Positions 1 to 6,591 of a DNA stretch of 6,882 bases are shown one piece after another. The stretch is from Pyrinomonadaceae bacterium. Lineage in GTDB: Bacteria; Acidobacteriota; Blastocatellia; Pyrinomonadales; Pyrinomonadaceae. The first letter of the stretch is position 1. Each line of letters opens with the position of its first letter. The position numbers and the translations under genes are program-made. Below the pieces are notes generated by a model. That model was given only the letters and a program-made list of their open reading frames with translations, was not told where the DNA came from and made no database searches. The stretch is from positions 1-6,882 of the forward strand of contig JACCTF010000057.1 in NCBI GenBank assembly GCA_013812565.1. The letters run 5' to 3'.

Positions 1-372
1 CCTGATCCGAAGAAGTCGAAGGAGCGTTTCTTTCAGGGGCGCGTCTGGGTGGATGACCGCGACCTGCAGATTGTTAAGGCGCGCGGCAAAGGCATCCCCG
101 AGGGCAAGCAGCGGTTCCCCACTTTTGAAACCTACCGCGAACAGATTGACGGCCGCTACTGGTTCCCCACTTATACCTCTGCCGATGAAGAACTCGTGTT
201 TGACCAAGGCAATACCGTGCGCTTCCGCATGCGCGTTCGCTACACCGACTTTGAACGCTTCCGCGGCAAGCTTAGAATCATCGAGGAAGACGAACCGCCC
301 TCTGAACCAGCGCCGCAGCAACCGAAATCACCCGCGCCTGCTTCAACACCAGCTCAGCCCAAAAAGCCATAG
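1..372 (+). CDS. LolA-like outer membrane lipoprotein-sorting family protein, C-terminal part (5' truncated by window edge)
   Basis: The frame is open from base 1 and stops at TAG 370-372, giving 123 residues of a longer protein; the GTG at 49 is internal, because good coding sequence (FFQGRVWVDDRD) lies before it. The visible part has the alternating beta-strand pattern of the last strands of a LolA/LolB-type half-barrel: GRVWVDDRDLQIVKA, then FETYREQIDGRYWFPTYT, then VRFRMRVRYTDFERF. The segments WVDDRD, YREQIDG and YWFPTYT resemble a family of acidobacterial proteins annotated as outer membrane lipoprotein-sorting proteins, which I recognise by sequence style rather than by search. Members are secreted and probably bind a lipid or acyl ligand in the periplasm. 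After IIEEDE the protein ends in about 25 residues rich in Pro, Ala and Gln, probably disordered. The signal peptide and N-terminal half lie outside the window. The gene converges on the acyltransferase gene 49 bases away. Confidence 0.65.
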   Translation, partial: PDPKKSKERFFQGRVWVDDRDLQIVKARGKGIPEGKQRFPTFETYREQIDGRYWFPTYTSADEELVFDQGNTVRFRMRVRYTDFERFRGKLRIIEEDEPPSEPAPQQPKSPAPASTPAQPKKP

Positions 373-379
373 GAGTGAT

Positions 380-444
380 GATGTCAGATGTCGGGTGTTA
401 GTCAGAATTAAAAACTGACATCTAGCCTCTGACATCCGACATCT
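380..444. repeat. Heptamer-built inverted repeat at convergent gene ends (possible bidirectional terminator)
   Basis: The left arm holds three in-phase 7-mers: GATGTCA (380-386), GATGTCG (387-393) and GGTGTTA (394-400). The right arm holds four: TGACATC (416-422), TAGCCTC (423-429), TGACATC (430-436) and CGACATC (437-443). Bases 386-401 can pair with 429-444 as a 16-bp stem without a mismatch, counting two G-U pairs. A smaller TCAG/CTGA stem (402-405 with 415-418) can form in the loop around an A-rich centre. The hairpin lies between two convergent stops (372 and 422), so it may end transcription from both sides, but no clear U-tract follows on either strand. The right arm runs into the acyltransferase gene and encodes its last residues, roughly SDVRG and the stop. 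Confidence 0.75.
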
Positions 445-1264
445 CTCTCTTGAGCTCTTCCGCCACTCGTGCGTGTGCCATCTCAGTTAGACGTCGAGCA
501 TCTTCATCGGTTGATAATCCGTTTGTCTCTATCGGCTGCAAAAAGACCATATCAAGTATGCCGGGTTTGGCTACGCCCGTACCCTTCCCCATCAACACGT
601 CGGTGTTCTTGATTGCCACGGGAACAATGGGCACACCTGCTTCAATCGCCATATAGAACGGCCCCTTCTTGAACGGCAGCAGTTGGCCGGGCCGTGCGCG
701 CGTGCCTTCAGCGAAGACGCCGAATGAGATGCCAGAGCGCAGGCAGTCCACCGCGGCGCGCAGCGTCCGCGCTGCGCGCTCGCGATTTGAACGATCAATC
801 GCTTTGATGTTGACGTTCTCCATGCCCCACCCAAGGATCGGCACTTTGAGCAACTCCTTTTTTGCCAGCACGCCCATGCGCGGCTTCGGATAATAGAAGA
901 GTGCTGCTGTGTCGAGGTATGACCGATGGTTGGAAACGAAGACGTAAGTTTGATCGGGATCAAGGTGCTCGCGACCGTGCATGCGAACTTTAACGCCGCT
1001 TAAACGCAGCCAGTTGCGTGCACCGAAACGCGCCGACGGATAGACCCAGTAGGGACGCCCTGCAATCCACGCCGCAGGCAGCACGATTGGTCCGAGCAAG
1101 AGCAGCAACATCGCCGCCATTGCAAGCGACCACCAGTACCAAACTCTCCCCGCAAGTGTTGAAAGCAACGAACTGGTTCGTATGTTAGACTCGCTCGCGC
1201 CGGGCTTCTTAACCGCACTCTCTTTAACTTCACCATGCAAAGGATTACCTGGATGCTCCGTCAT
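422..1264 (-). CDS. plsC: 1-acyl-sn-glycerol-3-phosphate acyltransferase (PlsC family)
   Basis: This 280-residue protein belongs to the PlsC/LPLAT family, which moves a fatty acyl group from acyl-ACP or acyl-CoA to the sn-2 position of lysophosphatidic acid to make phosphatidic acid at the cytoplasmic membrane. Motif I is the catalytic HX4D in SNHRSYLD (His113, Asp118). Motif II is around VNIKAIDRSNRERA (151-164). Motif III is FAEGTRARPG (184-193) with Glu186 and Arg189, where Ala replaces the more usual Pro of FPEGTR. Motif IV is VPIVPVAI (211-218). Residues 46-69 form one hydrophobic membrane segment before the catalytic domain. About 30 residues before the Trp-rich stretch look non-conserved, and the ATG at 1264 lies inside the start of the divergent peptidase gene with only a weak GGA upstream, so translation may begin further in (TTG codons near residues 9 and 33, ATG at residue 48). 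The exact substrate is not proved, as ornithine-lipid and other acyltransferases share these motifs. The last residues come from the heptamer repeat. Confidence 0.9.
   Translation of the reverse strand: MTEHPGNPLHGEVKESAVKKPGASESNIRTSSLLSTLAGRVWYWWSLAMAAMLLLLLGPIVLPAAWIAGRPYWVYPSARFGARNWLRLSGVKVRMHGREHLDPDQTYVFVSNHRSYLDTAALFYYPKPRMGVLAKKELLKVPILGWGMENVNIKAIDRSNRERAARTLRAAVDCLRSGISFGVFAEGTRARPGQLLPFKKGPFYMAIEAGVPIVPVAIKNTDVLMGKGTGVAKPGILDMVFLQPIETNGLSTDEDARRLTEMAHARVAEELKREMSDVRG
1159..1186 (+). promoter_or_regulatory. Putative sigma-70-type promoter for the M14 peptidase gene
   Basis: TTGAAA (1159-1164) matches the -35 consensus at 5 of 6 bases and is followed after 16 bases by TATGTT (1181-1186), 4 of 6 to the -10 consensus. 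A start near 1193 would leave a leader of about 60 bases before the ATG at 1253. The site lies inside the 5' part of the divergent acyltransferase gene, so it is only a pattern match. Confidence 0.3.
1239..1244 (+). promoter_or_regulatory. Shine-Dalgarno that decides the M14 peptidase start
   Basis: AAAGGA lies 8 bases before the ATG at 1253. The in-frame ATG at 1235 has no purine-rich site before it. This favours 1253, and the protein then begins directly with a normal signal peptide (MLRHLIPLALCLV). Confidence 0.55.
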
Positions 1265-3712
1265 CTGATTCCACTCGCTCTGTGTCTGGTAATTGGTTTC
1301 TCTTCCGGCAGCTTTTCACAATTCGCAGTTCAAGCGCAAATCGCGGCTTCCAGTCAAGAAGAAGCAGCGCCCCCTTCGCCGCGCCAGGTGCTCGGCTTCA
1401 CGCCCGGCGATGATCGCACGATTGCCGACTGGCGACAGATCAGAGATTACTTTGCCACGCTCGACAAAGCGAGCGACCGCGTGCTGATTCAGACAATCGG
1501 CGAAACCACTCTCCAACGCCCTCTGATTGCGGCCTTCATCAGCCAACCGGAGAACCTGCGCGACCTCCAAAAGTACAAAGAGATTCAGCGCCGGCTCGCC
1601 GACCCGCGAACCGTATCGGACGAGCGCGAGCGCGACCGGCTCATCAGCGAAGGGCGCACCGTTGTCGCCATCTCGTGTTCGATTCACTCGACGGAGATAG
1701 TCGCTTCGCAGATGTCTATGCAGCTTGCCTACGAACTGGCATCCGCGCGTGACGCAGAGACACGCGAGATTTTACAGAACACGATCTTGATACTTCTTCC
1801 TTCAGCCAATCCCGACGGCGTTGACATCGTTGCCGACTGGTATCGCAAAACTTTGGGCACGCCTCACGAAGGCGTTGAGCCGCCGGAGATTTACCACCAC
1901 TATGCGGGCCATGACAACAACCGCGATTGGTTCATGCTCAACTTGAAAGAGACGCAAGCCGTCACGCGTCTGTTTTGGCGCGAGTGGTTTCCACAGATCG
2001 TTTACGACGTGCATCAACAGGGCCAGACTGGTTCACGCTTCTTTGTGCCGCCATTTTACGATCCGCCGAACCCGCATATCGCGCCGCTGCTGCTGCGTGA
2101 AGTGGGATTAGTTGGTCACAAGATCGCCGCAGACCTTCAGGCCACGGGCCAACAGGGTGTGATTACCAATTCTATGTATGATACCTGGTGGCACGGCGGC
2201 TTTCGCACCGCGCCTTATTATCACAACGCAATCGGCATTCTGTCTGAAGCCGCGAGCGCACGCCTGATGACGCCGATCACAGTCACGCGCGAGGAACTCA
2301 CAAAGGCGACGTCACGCGGAATGCCTTCAGCGCTTCAGTCAGCGACGAATTTTCCTGATCCCTGGCCCGGCGGATTGTGGCGACCGGGTGACATCATGCG
2401 GATCGAAATGATTGCGACACGTGCGGTGCTTCAAATGGCTGCGAAGCACCGCACGAACTACCTGCGCAACTTCTATGAACTTGGCCGACGAGCCGTCAAC
2501 GGCCAACCTTCGCCGACCGAACCTGTTGCATACGTTGTTCCCGCTGGTCAGGGCCGGGATGAAGCGGTCGCGAAAATGATCAACGCGCTCATCTCGCAAG
2601 GCGTTGAAGTCCACCGGCTCGATCAAGCGTTGCACATCTCATACATCGGGGCACACATCGGACAAGCGGCTTCCGACGCCCGCAAAGTACCGCTGGGCAG
2701 TTACATTATCTTTCTCGCGCAACCTTACCGAGCAAATATCCAAGCGCTTTTCGAAGCCCAAGTCTATCCGAATCGACGCACGACTGGAGGCGAAGCCGAG
2801 CGGCCCTATGACGTTGCCGGATGGACGCTGCCGATGCAGATGGGCGTCGAAGCCGTTCCCGTAGCGAGCATTCGCGAATCTCCAAAAGAGAGGCGCCTCT
2901 CATTAGTAGGCGATGAGACCGAGGTGCGCCGCGATCTCGCTTTGCCTCTCACACCGCGCAGCGCCAAATCTCCCATCGTCAATCCAGTTAACACTCCTGT
3001 GCGTCTCGCGCTCTACCGTGGCTGGACTAATTCGATGGACGAAGGCTGGACCAGATTCGTCTTTGATACGTTTAATGTGCCTTACCGTTCGGTGCGTGAC
3101 CGAGACATACGCGCCGGAGATTTACACGCGCAGTACGACGTGATCATCCTGCCATCGCAGCGAGCGAAAGATATTACAGAGGGCAATGCGCTGGATAAAT
3201 ATCCGCAAGAGTTCGCCGGCGGCATCACTGCGCGCGGTGTTGAAAACCTGCGCCGCTTTGTCGAAGCGGGCGGCACACTCATCTGCTTCGATGCTTCATC
3301 GGAGCTGGCAATCAAAAGTTTCAACTTGCCGCTGCGCAACGTGCTCGAAGGCGTCAAGTCGTCGGAGTTTTACTGTCCCGGTTCAATCTTGCGCGTCGAT
3401 GTTGATGAAGCGCATCCCCTCGCACGAGGGCTCGTGCGCGCGACGGATGTCTATTTCATCAATAGCACGGCCTTTGAGGTAACTGACGAGAAGCGCGTCC
3501 GCGTCGTTGCGCGCTATGCTGATCGTGAGGTGCTTCGCTCCGGTTGGCTTTTAGGCGAGCAGTTCATCGCGGGCAAAGCTGCGCTCGTTGAAGTTCCGAT
3601 GGGCGGAGGGCGCGTCATTCTCTTTGGGTTTCGTCCACAGCACCGCGGCCAGACATGGGGCACATTTCCTTTCATCTTTAATGCCATCGCGAGCAGCTCG
3701 GCGAAAAGCTAG
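1253..3712 (+). CDS. Secreted M14-family zinc carboxypeptidase-like metallopeptidase with C-terminal GATase1-like domain
   Basis: From the ATG at 1253 the product has 819 residues (825 from the ATG at 1235). Residues 1-28 are a signal peptide with a likely cut after VQA, so the enzyme acts outside the cytoplasm. Residues about 40-360 carry the M14 carboxypeptidase signature: zinc ligands His145 and Glu148 in the HSTE motif, third ligand His254 in YDVHQQG, NPDG at 186-189, substrate-binding Arg224 in DNNRDWF, and the probable catalytic Glu332 in GILSEA. All key residues are present, so it should be active and release C-terminal residues from peptides or act on cell-wall peptides; the substrate cannot be read from the sequence. 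From about residue 583 to the end (ALYRGWTNSMDEGW, DVIILPSQ, FVEAGGTLICFD) it has a class I glutamine amidotransferase-like fold pattern, without a clear nucleophile elbow, so this part is probably not catalytic. Large acidobacterial M14 proteins of this length commonly have such a tail. The gene runs toward the VWA gene on the same strand. Confidence 0.88.
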   Translation: MLRHLIPLALCLVIGFSSGSFSQFAVQAQIAASSQEEAAPPSPRQVLGFTPGDDRTIADWRQIRDYFATLDKASDRVLIQTIGETTLQRPLIAAFISQPENLRDLQKYKEIQRRLADPRTVSDERERDRLISEGRTVVAISCSIHSTEIVASQMSMQLAYELASARDAETREILQNTILILLPSANPDGVDIVADWYRKTLGTPHEGVEPPEIYHHYAGHDNNRDWFMLNLKETQAVTRLFWREWFPQIVYDVHQQGQTGSRFFVPPFYDPPNPHIAPLLLREVGLVGHKIAADLQATGQQGVITNSMYDTWWHGGFRTAPYYHNAIGILSEAASARLMTPITVTREELTKATSRGMPSALQSATNFPDPWPGGLWRPGDIMRIEMIATRAVLQMAAKHRTNYLRNFYELGRRAVNGQPSPTEPVAYVVPAGQGRDEAVAKMINALISQGVEVHRLDQALHISYIGAHIGQAASDARKVPLGSYIIFLAQPYRANIQALFEAQVYPNRRTTGGEAERPYDVAGWTLPMQMGVEAVPVASIRESPKERRLSLVGDETEVRRDLALPLTPRSAKSPIVNPVNTPVRLALYRGWTNSMDEGWTRFVFDTFNVPYRSVRDRDIRAGDLHAQYDVIILPSQRAKDITEGNALDKYPQEFAGGITARGVENLRRFVEAGGTLICFDASSELAIKSFNLPLRNVLEGVKSSEFYCPGSILRVDVDEAHPLARGLVRATDVYFINSTAFEVTDEKRVRVVARYADREVLRSGWLLGEQFIAGKAALVEVPMGGGRVILFGFRPQHRGQTWGTFPFIFNAIASSSAKS

Positions 3713-3844
3713 ACGTGGTAATCTTGCGGGGGTTACGATCTCTCCTCGTTGTGCTCGTAGTGTTCTCCCGCTTAAAGCATCCTTCGGGCGTTCGTCGCAT
3801 CAAACGATCCACAATCGGTTGCGCTTTGCAATCAAGCTCTGCTC
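3713..3844 (+). other. Gap between the peptidase and VWA genes
   Basis: About 130 bases separate the two genes. No strong hairpin with a T-tract and no convincing promoter pair is visible; the best -35/-10 guess (TTGTGC with TTAAAG) is poor. Reading frames that cross this stretch are continuations of off-frame readings of the flanking genes. Whether the two genes are co-transcribed is therefore open. Confidence 0.5.
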
Positions 3845-3850
3845 AAGGGG
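3845..3850 (+). promoter_or_regulatory. Shine-Dalgarno that decides the VWA gene start
   Basis: AAGGGG ends directly against the ATG at 3851, which leaves no spacer, but lies 9 bases before the in-frame ATG at 3860. The later ATG is therefore the likely start. Confidence 0.65.
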
Positions 3851-3859
3851 ATGTTTGTC

Positions 3860-5200
3860 ATGAGCAAAATTGTTGTTTCCTTCGTGCTGCTCTGCCTATG
3901 TGCCGCGTCATTTCAACCCGTGTGCGCACAGACGCGCCCGCGTCGCGTTGGGCAAACAGCGGGCACATCATCCGCTTCCGCTCCTTCCGCCTCAACTAAT
4001 CCACCCGCTCCAAGCAGATCAACACAGCGAGCAAACGCTCCTCAGCAAAAGCAAACTCCGACAACATCCGACAGCGTTCAACAGGTTGAGGAAGTCGGCG
4101 AAGACGACGTTGTGCGCGTCAACACGACTCTCGTTACTGTGCCCGTAAGTGTGATGGATCGTAACGGCAAGTACATTCCGAATCTTCGCCAAGAAGAGTT
4201 CCATATCTATGAAGACAACGTTGAACAGCAGGTCGCTTATTTCGCGGCGGTTGATAAGCCGTTCACCGTTGCGTTGATGATCGACACAAGTCGCTCAACC
4301 CGCTTCCGACTTGAGGATATACAAGACGCTGCCATTGCTTTCGTTGAGCAACTGCGTCCCGAAGACCGCGTGCTGGTCGTCTCCTTTGACGAAGACATCG
4401 AGGTGCACACGGAAGCAACTAATGACCGCAATGAACTACGCCGCGCGATCCGCCGCACACGCACCGGCGGCAGCACGCGTCTCTACGATGCTGTTGATAT
4501 GGTGTTCAATCAGCGCTTCAACCGCATCCCAGGTCGCAAAGCGATTGTTCTGTTTACGGATGGAGTCGATACCACGAGCCGCCGCGCGGATTATGCGAGC
4601 AACATACGCGATGCTGAAGAACTAGACGCGCTGGTCTATCCGATTCAATACGACACCTTTGGAGATATGCGCCAGGATGATCAAATTCAGCAATGGCCTT
4701 TTCCGCGCCGCCCCGGCATACGCATTCCTAACTGGCCCTTTCCCTTTCCTGTTCCCGGCAGACGCCAGCGTTGGCCCTGGCCGTTAACAAACAACGGGAG
4801 CAACTCATCCAGCGTTCCCTTCGGCGTCTTTGGAGCCGCGCAACAAGGCCGCAGTCGCGACGAGTATAAACGGGCTGAGGCCTACCTTCGCGATCTCGCA
4901 GAGAAGACCGGCGCACGCCTCCACCGCGCCGACGACCTGCGCAACCTCACCCAAGCATTTGCTTTGATTGCCGAAGAACTACGCCGCCAGTACAGCCTCG
5001 GCTACTATCCGAAGACACCCGCACAGGTCGGACAGCGACGACAGATCCGTGTCCGCGTCAACCAACCGAACCTCGCCGTACGGTCACGCGACAGCTACAT
5101 TTACAATTCTTCGACAGGCCACGCGACCGCCACGCAGGAAAGTGCGCAGCCGCCATCCCAACCCGTTTTACGTAAACAACGTTTGGCGAAGGCACAATAA
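3860..5200 (+). CDS. Secreted VWA-domain protein, 'VWFA-related Acidobacterial domain' family
   Basis: This 446-residue protein begins with a signal peptide (MSKIVVSFVLLCLC, likely cut after VCA at residue 23), followed by a low-complexity Ser/Pro/Thr/Gln linker to about residue 75. The segment VNTTLVTVPVSVMDRNGKY with NLRQEEFHIYEDN is the N-terminal beta-rich lead-in typical of acidobacterial VWA-related proteins. The VWA domain follows with an intact metal-ion-dependent adhesion site: DTSRS (Asp142, Ser144, Ser146), the Thr in GGSTRLYDA (Thr206) and FTDG (Asp234). It should therefore bind a divalent metal and a protein or surface partner outside the cytoplasm; the partner is unknown. Residues about 279-330 form a Trp/Pro/Phe-rich insertion before the last helices of the domain (YLRDLAEKTGARL, LRRQYSLGYYP). 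The family is greatly expanded in Acidobacteriota and its role is not established. The start at 3860 is chosen over 3851 because of the Shine-Dalgarno spacing. Confidence 0.88.
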   Translation: MSKIVVSFVLLCLCAASFQPVCAQTRPRRVGQTAGTSSASAPSASTNPPAPSRSTQRANAPQQKQTPTTSDSVQQVEEVGEDDVVRVNTTLVTVPVSVMDRNGKYIPNLRQEEFHIYEDNVEQQVAYFAAVDKPFTVALMIDTSRSTRFRLEDIQDAAIAFVEQLRPEDRVLVVSFDEDIEVHTEATNDRNELRRAIRRTRTGGSTRLYDAVDMVFNQRFNRIPGRKAIVLFTDGVDTTSRRADYASNIRDAEELDALVYPIQYDTFGDMRQDDQIQQWPFPRRPGIRIPNWPFPFPVPGRRQRWPWPLTNNGSNSSSVPFGVFGAAQQGRSRDEYKRAEAYLRDLAEKTGARLHRADDLRNLTQAFALIAEELRRQYSLGYYPKTPAQVGQRRQIRVRVNQPNLAVRSRDSYIYNSSTGHATATQESAQPPSQPVLRKQRLAKAQ

Positions 5201-5204
5201 CAAA

Positions 5205-5278
5205 CGATGAACCCGGAACGATGAAATAAAAGCATTCTTCTTGTTCATCCTTCCGCCTTCATCCTTCATCCTTTCCTT
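5205..5278. repeat. Second heptamer-built inverted repeat at convergent gene ends
   Basis: The left arm holds 7-mers CGATGAA (5205-5211), CCCGGAA (5212-5218) and CGATGAA (5219-5225). The right arm holds TTCATCC (5244-5250), TTCCGCC (5251-5257), TTCATCC (5258-5264), TTCATCC (5265-5271) and a degenerate TTTCCTT (5272-5278). Bases 5205-5225 can pair with 5244-5264 at 17 of 21 positions around an 18-base loop. The element fills nearly all of the gap between the VWA stop (5200) and the glgC stop (5282). It may act as a bidirectional terminator, but no classical U-tract follows the stem. Confidence 0.75.
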
Positions 5279-5281
5279 CCA

Positions 5282-6577
5282 TCACACCACCGTGCCGTCT
5301 TTAATCGTCGCGTTTTTGGGCACGATGACGATATGGTCGCGTATGTAGTAGTTTTGGTCTGGGCTATCAAAGTTCTCTATATTTTGTTCGTTGATGAGGC
5401 GGACGTTTGCGCCGATGCGGGCGTTCTTGTCGATGATCGCGCGACGTATAAACGTATCTTTCCCGATGCCGATGCGCGGAGTGCCCGTTTCAAAATCGCT
5501 GCGCATTTCATCAATTGTTTGATAGAAGTCTGCACCCATTACAATAGTGCCTTCGATGCGCGCGTCGTGTTGAATGCGGCTACGCAGTCCGATGATTGAG
5601 TGTTGAATCTTGGCGTTGGTGACGATGCAGCCTTCGCCGATGATCGAGTCGCGCACCTCGCAATCCTGTAGCTTTGACGGAGGAAGGTAACGCGCCCTGG
5701 TGTAGATCGGAGCATCGGCGTCGAAGAAGTTGAACTTCGGCAGGGGCATTGTCATATCCAGATTGGCGCGGTAGAAAGCGGAGACCGTTCCGATGTCTTC
5801 CCAGTAGCCGTTAAACAGGTGGGCTTGTGCGTTGCAGCACTGGATCGCTGCCGGAATTATCTCGCGCCCGAAGTCATGCCATTCCTCGTTCTCCGCGAGA
5901 AATGACTGCAGGCGCTCGTACTTGAAGACATAGATTCCCATCGAGGCGAGGAACGGTCGCTGCTCGGCGGCAGACGAGGTGAGTCCAAACTTAGTTGTGT
6001 CAACCCGCATCTCCTCAAGCGCTTGACCCTTCGGCTTCTCGCGAAACTCAATGATACGTCCGGTGTCGTCGGTTTTGAGCAACCCGAATTCCGGAGCATC
6101 CTCCGGCGTGCACGGAATGACCGAGACGGTAACGTCGGCGTTTGTCTCGTCATGACGCCGCAGGAACTCCCGGTAGTCCATGCGGTAGAGATGATCGCCG
6201 GAGAGTATCAGCAACCTATCGATGTCCAAATCGCTGATGTGCGGTAGAACCTGCCGAACGGCGTCGGCGGTTCCCTGAAACCACTGCCGACTTTCCGGTG
6301 TTTGTTCAGCGGCCAGGATTTCGACGAAGCCGTCGGCAAACTGCGAGAAGCGGTAAGTGCGCGAGATGTGCCGGTTCAGCGATGCCGAGTTGTACTGCGT
6401 AAGGACAAAGATTTTTGTCACTTCTGAGTTGATGCAGTTTGAGATAGGCACGTCAATCAACCGGTACTTACCGCCGAGCGGCACGGCAGGCTTTGACCGC
6501 CGCTGCGTCAACGGAAAAAGGCGTGAACCCGCGCCTCCGCCAAGGATCACCGCCAGTAGGTTACGTTTTGCAACCAT
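5282..6577 (-). CDS. glgC: Glucose-1-phosphate adenylyltransferase (ADP-glucose pyrophosphorylase), plant/cyanobacterial type
   Basis: The 431-residue product makes ADP-glucose and pyrophosphate from ATP and glucose-1-phosphate, the committed step of bacterial glycogen synthesis, in the cytoplasm. The N-terminal nucleotidyltransferase domain has [12 protein letters not shown] (13-24), [15 protein letters not shown] (28-42) and PISNCINS (44-51). It continues with [10 protein letters not shown] (126-135), whose Asp128 matches the catalytic Asp, EFREKP (177-182) with the glucose-1-phosphate-binding Lys181, and SMGIYVF (212-218). From about residue 296 a left-handed beta-helix of hexapeptide-like repeats follows ([20 protein letters not shown]). 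The tail [18 protein letters not shown] and [14 protein letters not shown] resembles cyanobacterial and plant enzymes; Lys384 and Lys421 line up with lysines known there to bind the activator 3-phosphoglycerate. The ATG at 6577 is chosen for its strong Shine-Dalgarno; a GTG at 6622 would add 15 non-conserved residues. The length is normal and no key residue is missing. Confidence 0.96.
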   Translation of the reverse strand: MVAKRNLLAVILGGGAGSRLFPLTQRRSKPAVPLGGKYRLIDVPISNCINSEVTKIFVLTQYNSASLNRHISRTYRFSQFADGFVEILAAEQTPESRQWFQGTADAVRQVLPHISDLDIDRLLILSGDHLYRMDYREFLRRHDETNADVTVSVIPCTPEDAPEFGLLKTDDTGRIIEFREKPKGQALEEMRVDTTKFGLTSSAAEQRPFLASMGIYVFKYERLQSFLAENEEWHDFGREIIPAAIQCCNAQAHLFNGYWEDIGTVSAFYRANLDMTMPLPKFNFFDADAPIYTRARYLPPSKLQDCEVRDSIIGEGCIVTNAKIQHSIIGLRSRIQHDARIEGTIVMGADFYQTIDEMRSDFETGTPRIGIGKDTFIRRAIIDKNARIGANVRLINEQNIENFDSPDQNYYIRDHIVIVPKNATIKDGTVV

Positions 6578-6584
6578 TGCCTTT

Positions 6585-6591
6585 CCTCCTT
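6585..6591 (-). promoter_or_regulatory. Strong Shine-Dalgarno of glgC
   Basis: On the minus strand AAGGAGG lies 7 bases before the ATG at 6577. It is a near-perfect match to the anti-Shine-Dalgarno sequence and fixes the glgC start at residue 16 of the longer open frame. Confidence 0.85.

Noticed and set aside
53..418. Open frame of 121 codons on the plus strand overlapping the LolA-like gene
   Set aside because: It is an off-frame reading with Ser/Arg/Ala-rich composition and no family resemblance; the frame from base 1 has clear protein character.
380..444. CRISPR-like array at the heptamer repeats
   Set aside because: Units are only 7 bases, directly adjacent and arranged as inverted arms; no 25-40 base repeats with unique spacers and no cas genes are present.
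592..963. Minus-strand open frame of 123 codons inside plsC
   Set aside because: It is the shifted frame of plsC, whose motifs are continuous in the main frame; there is no sign of a frameshift.
1316..1687. Minus-strand open frame of 123 codons opposite the M14 gene
   Set aside because: It is antisense to the zinc-ligand region of an intact peptidase and lacks a ribosome site; GC-rich codon use creates such shadows.
3588..3999. Possible broken gene bridging the peptidase and VWA genes (two overlapping plus-strand frames)
   Set aside because: Both frames are off-frame continuations of the flanking genes with no recognisable protein sequence, and both flanking genes are complete.
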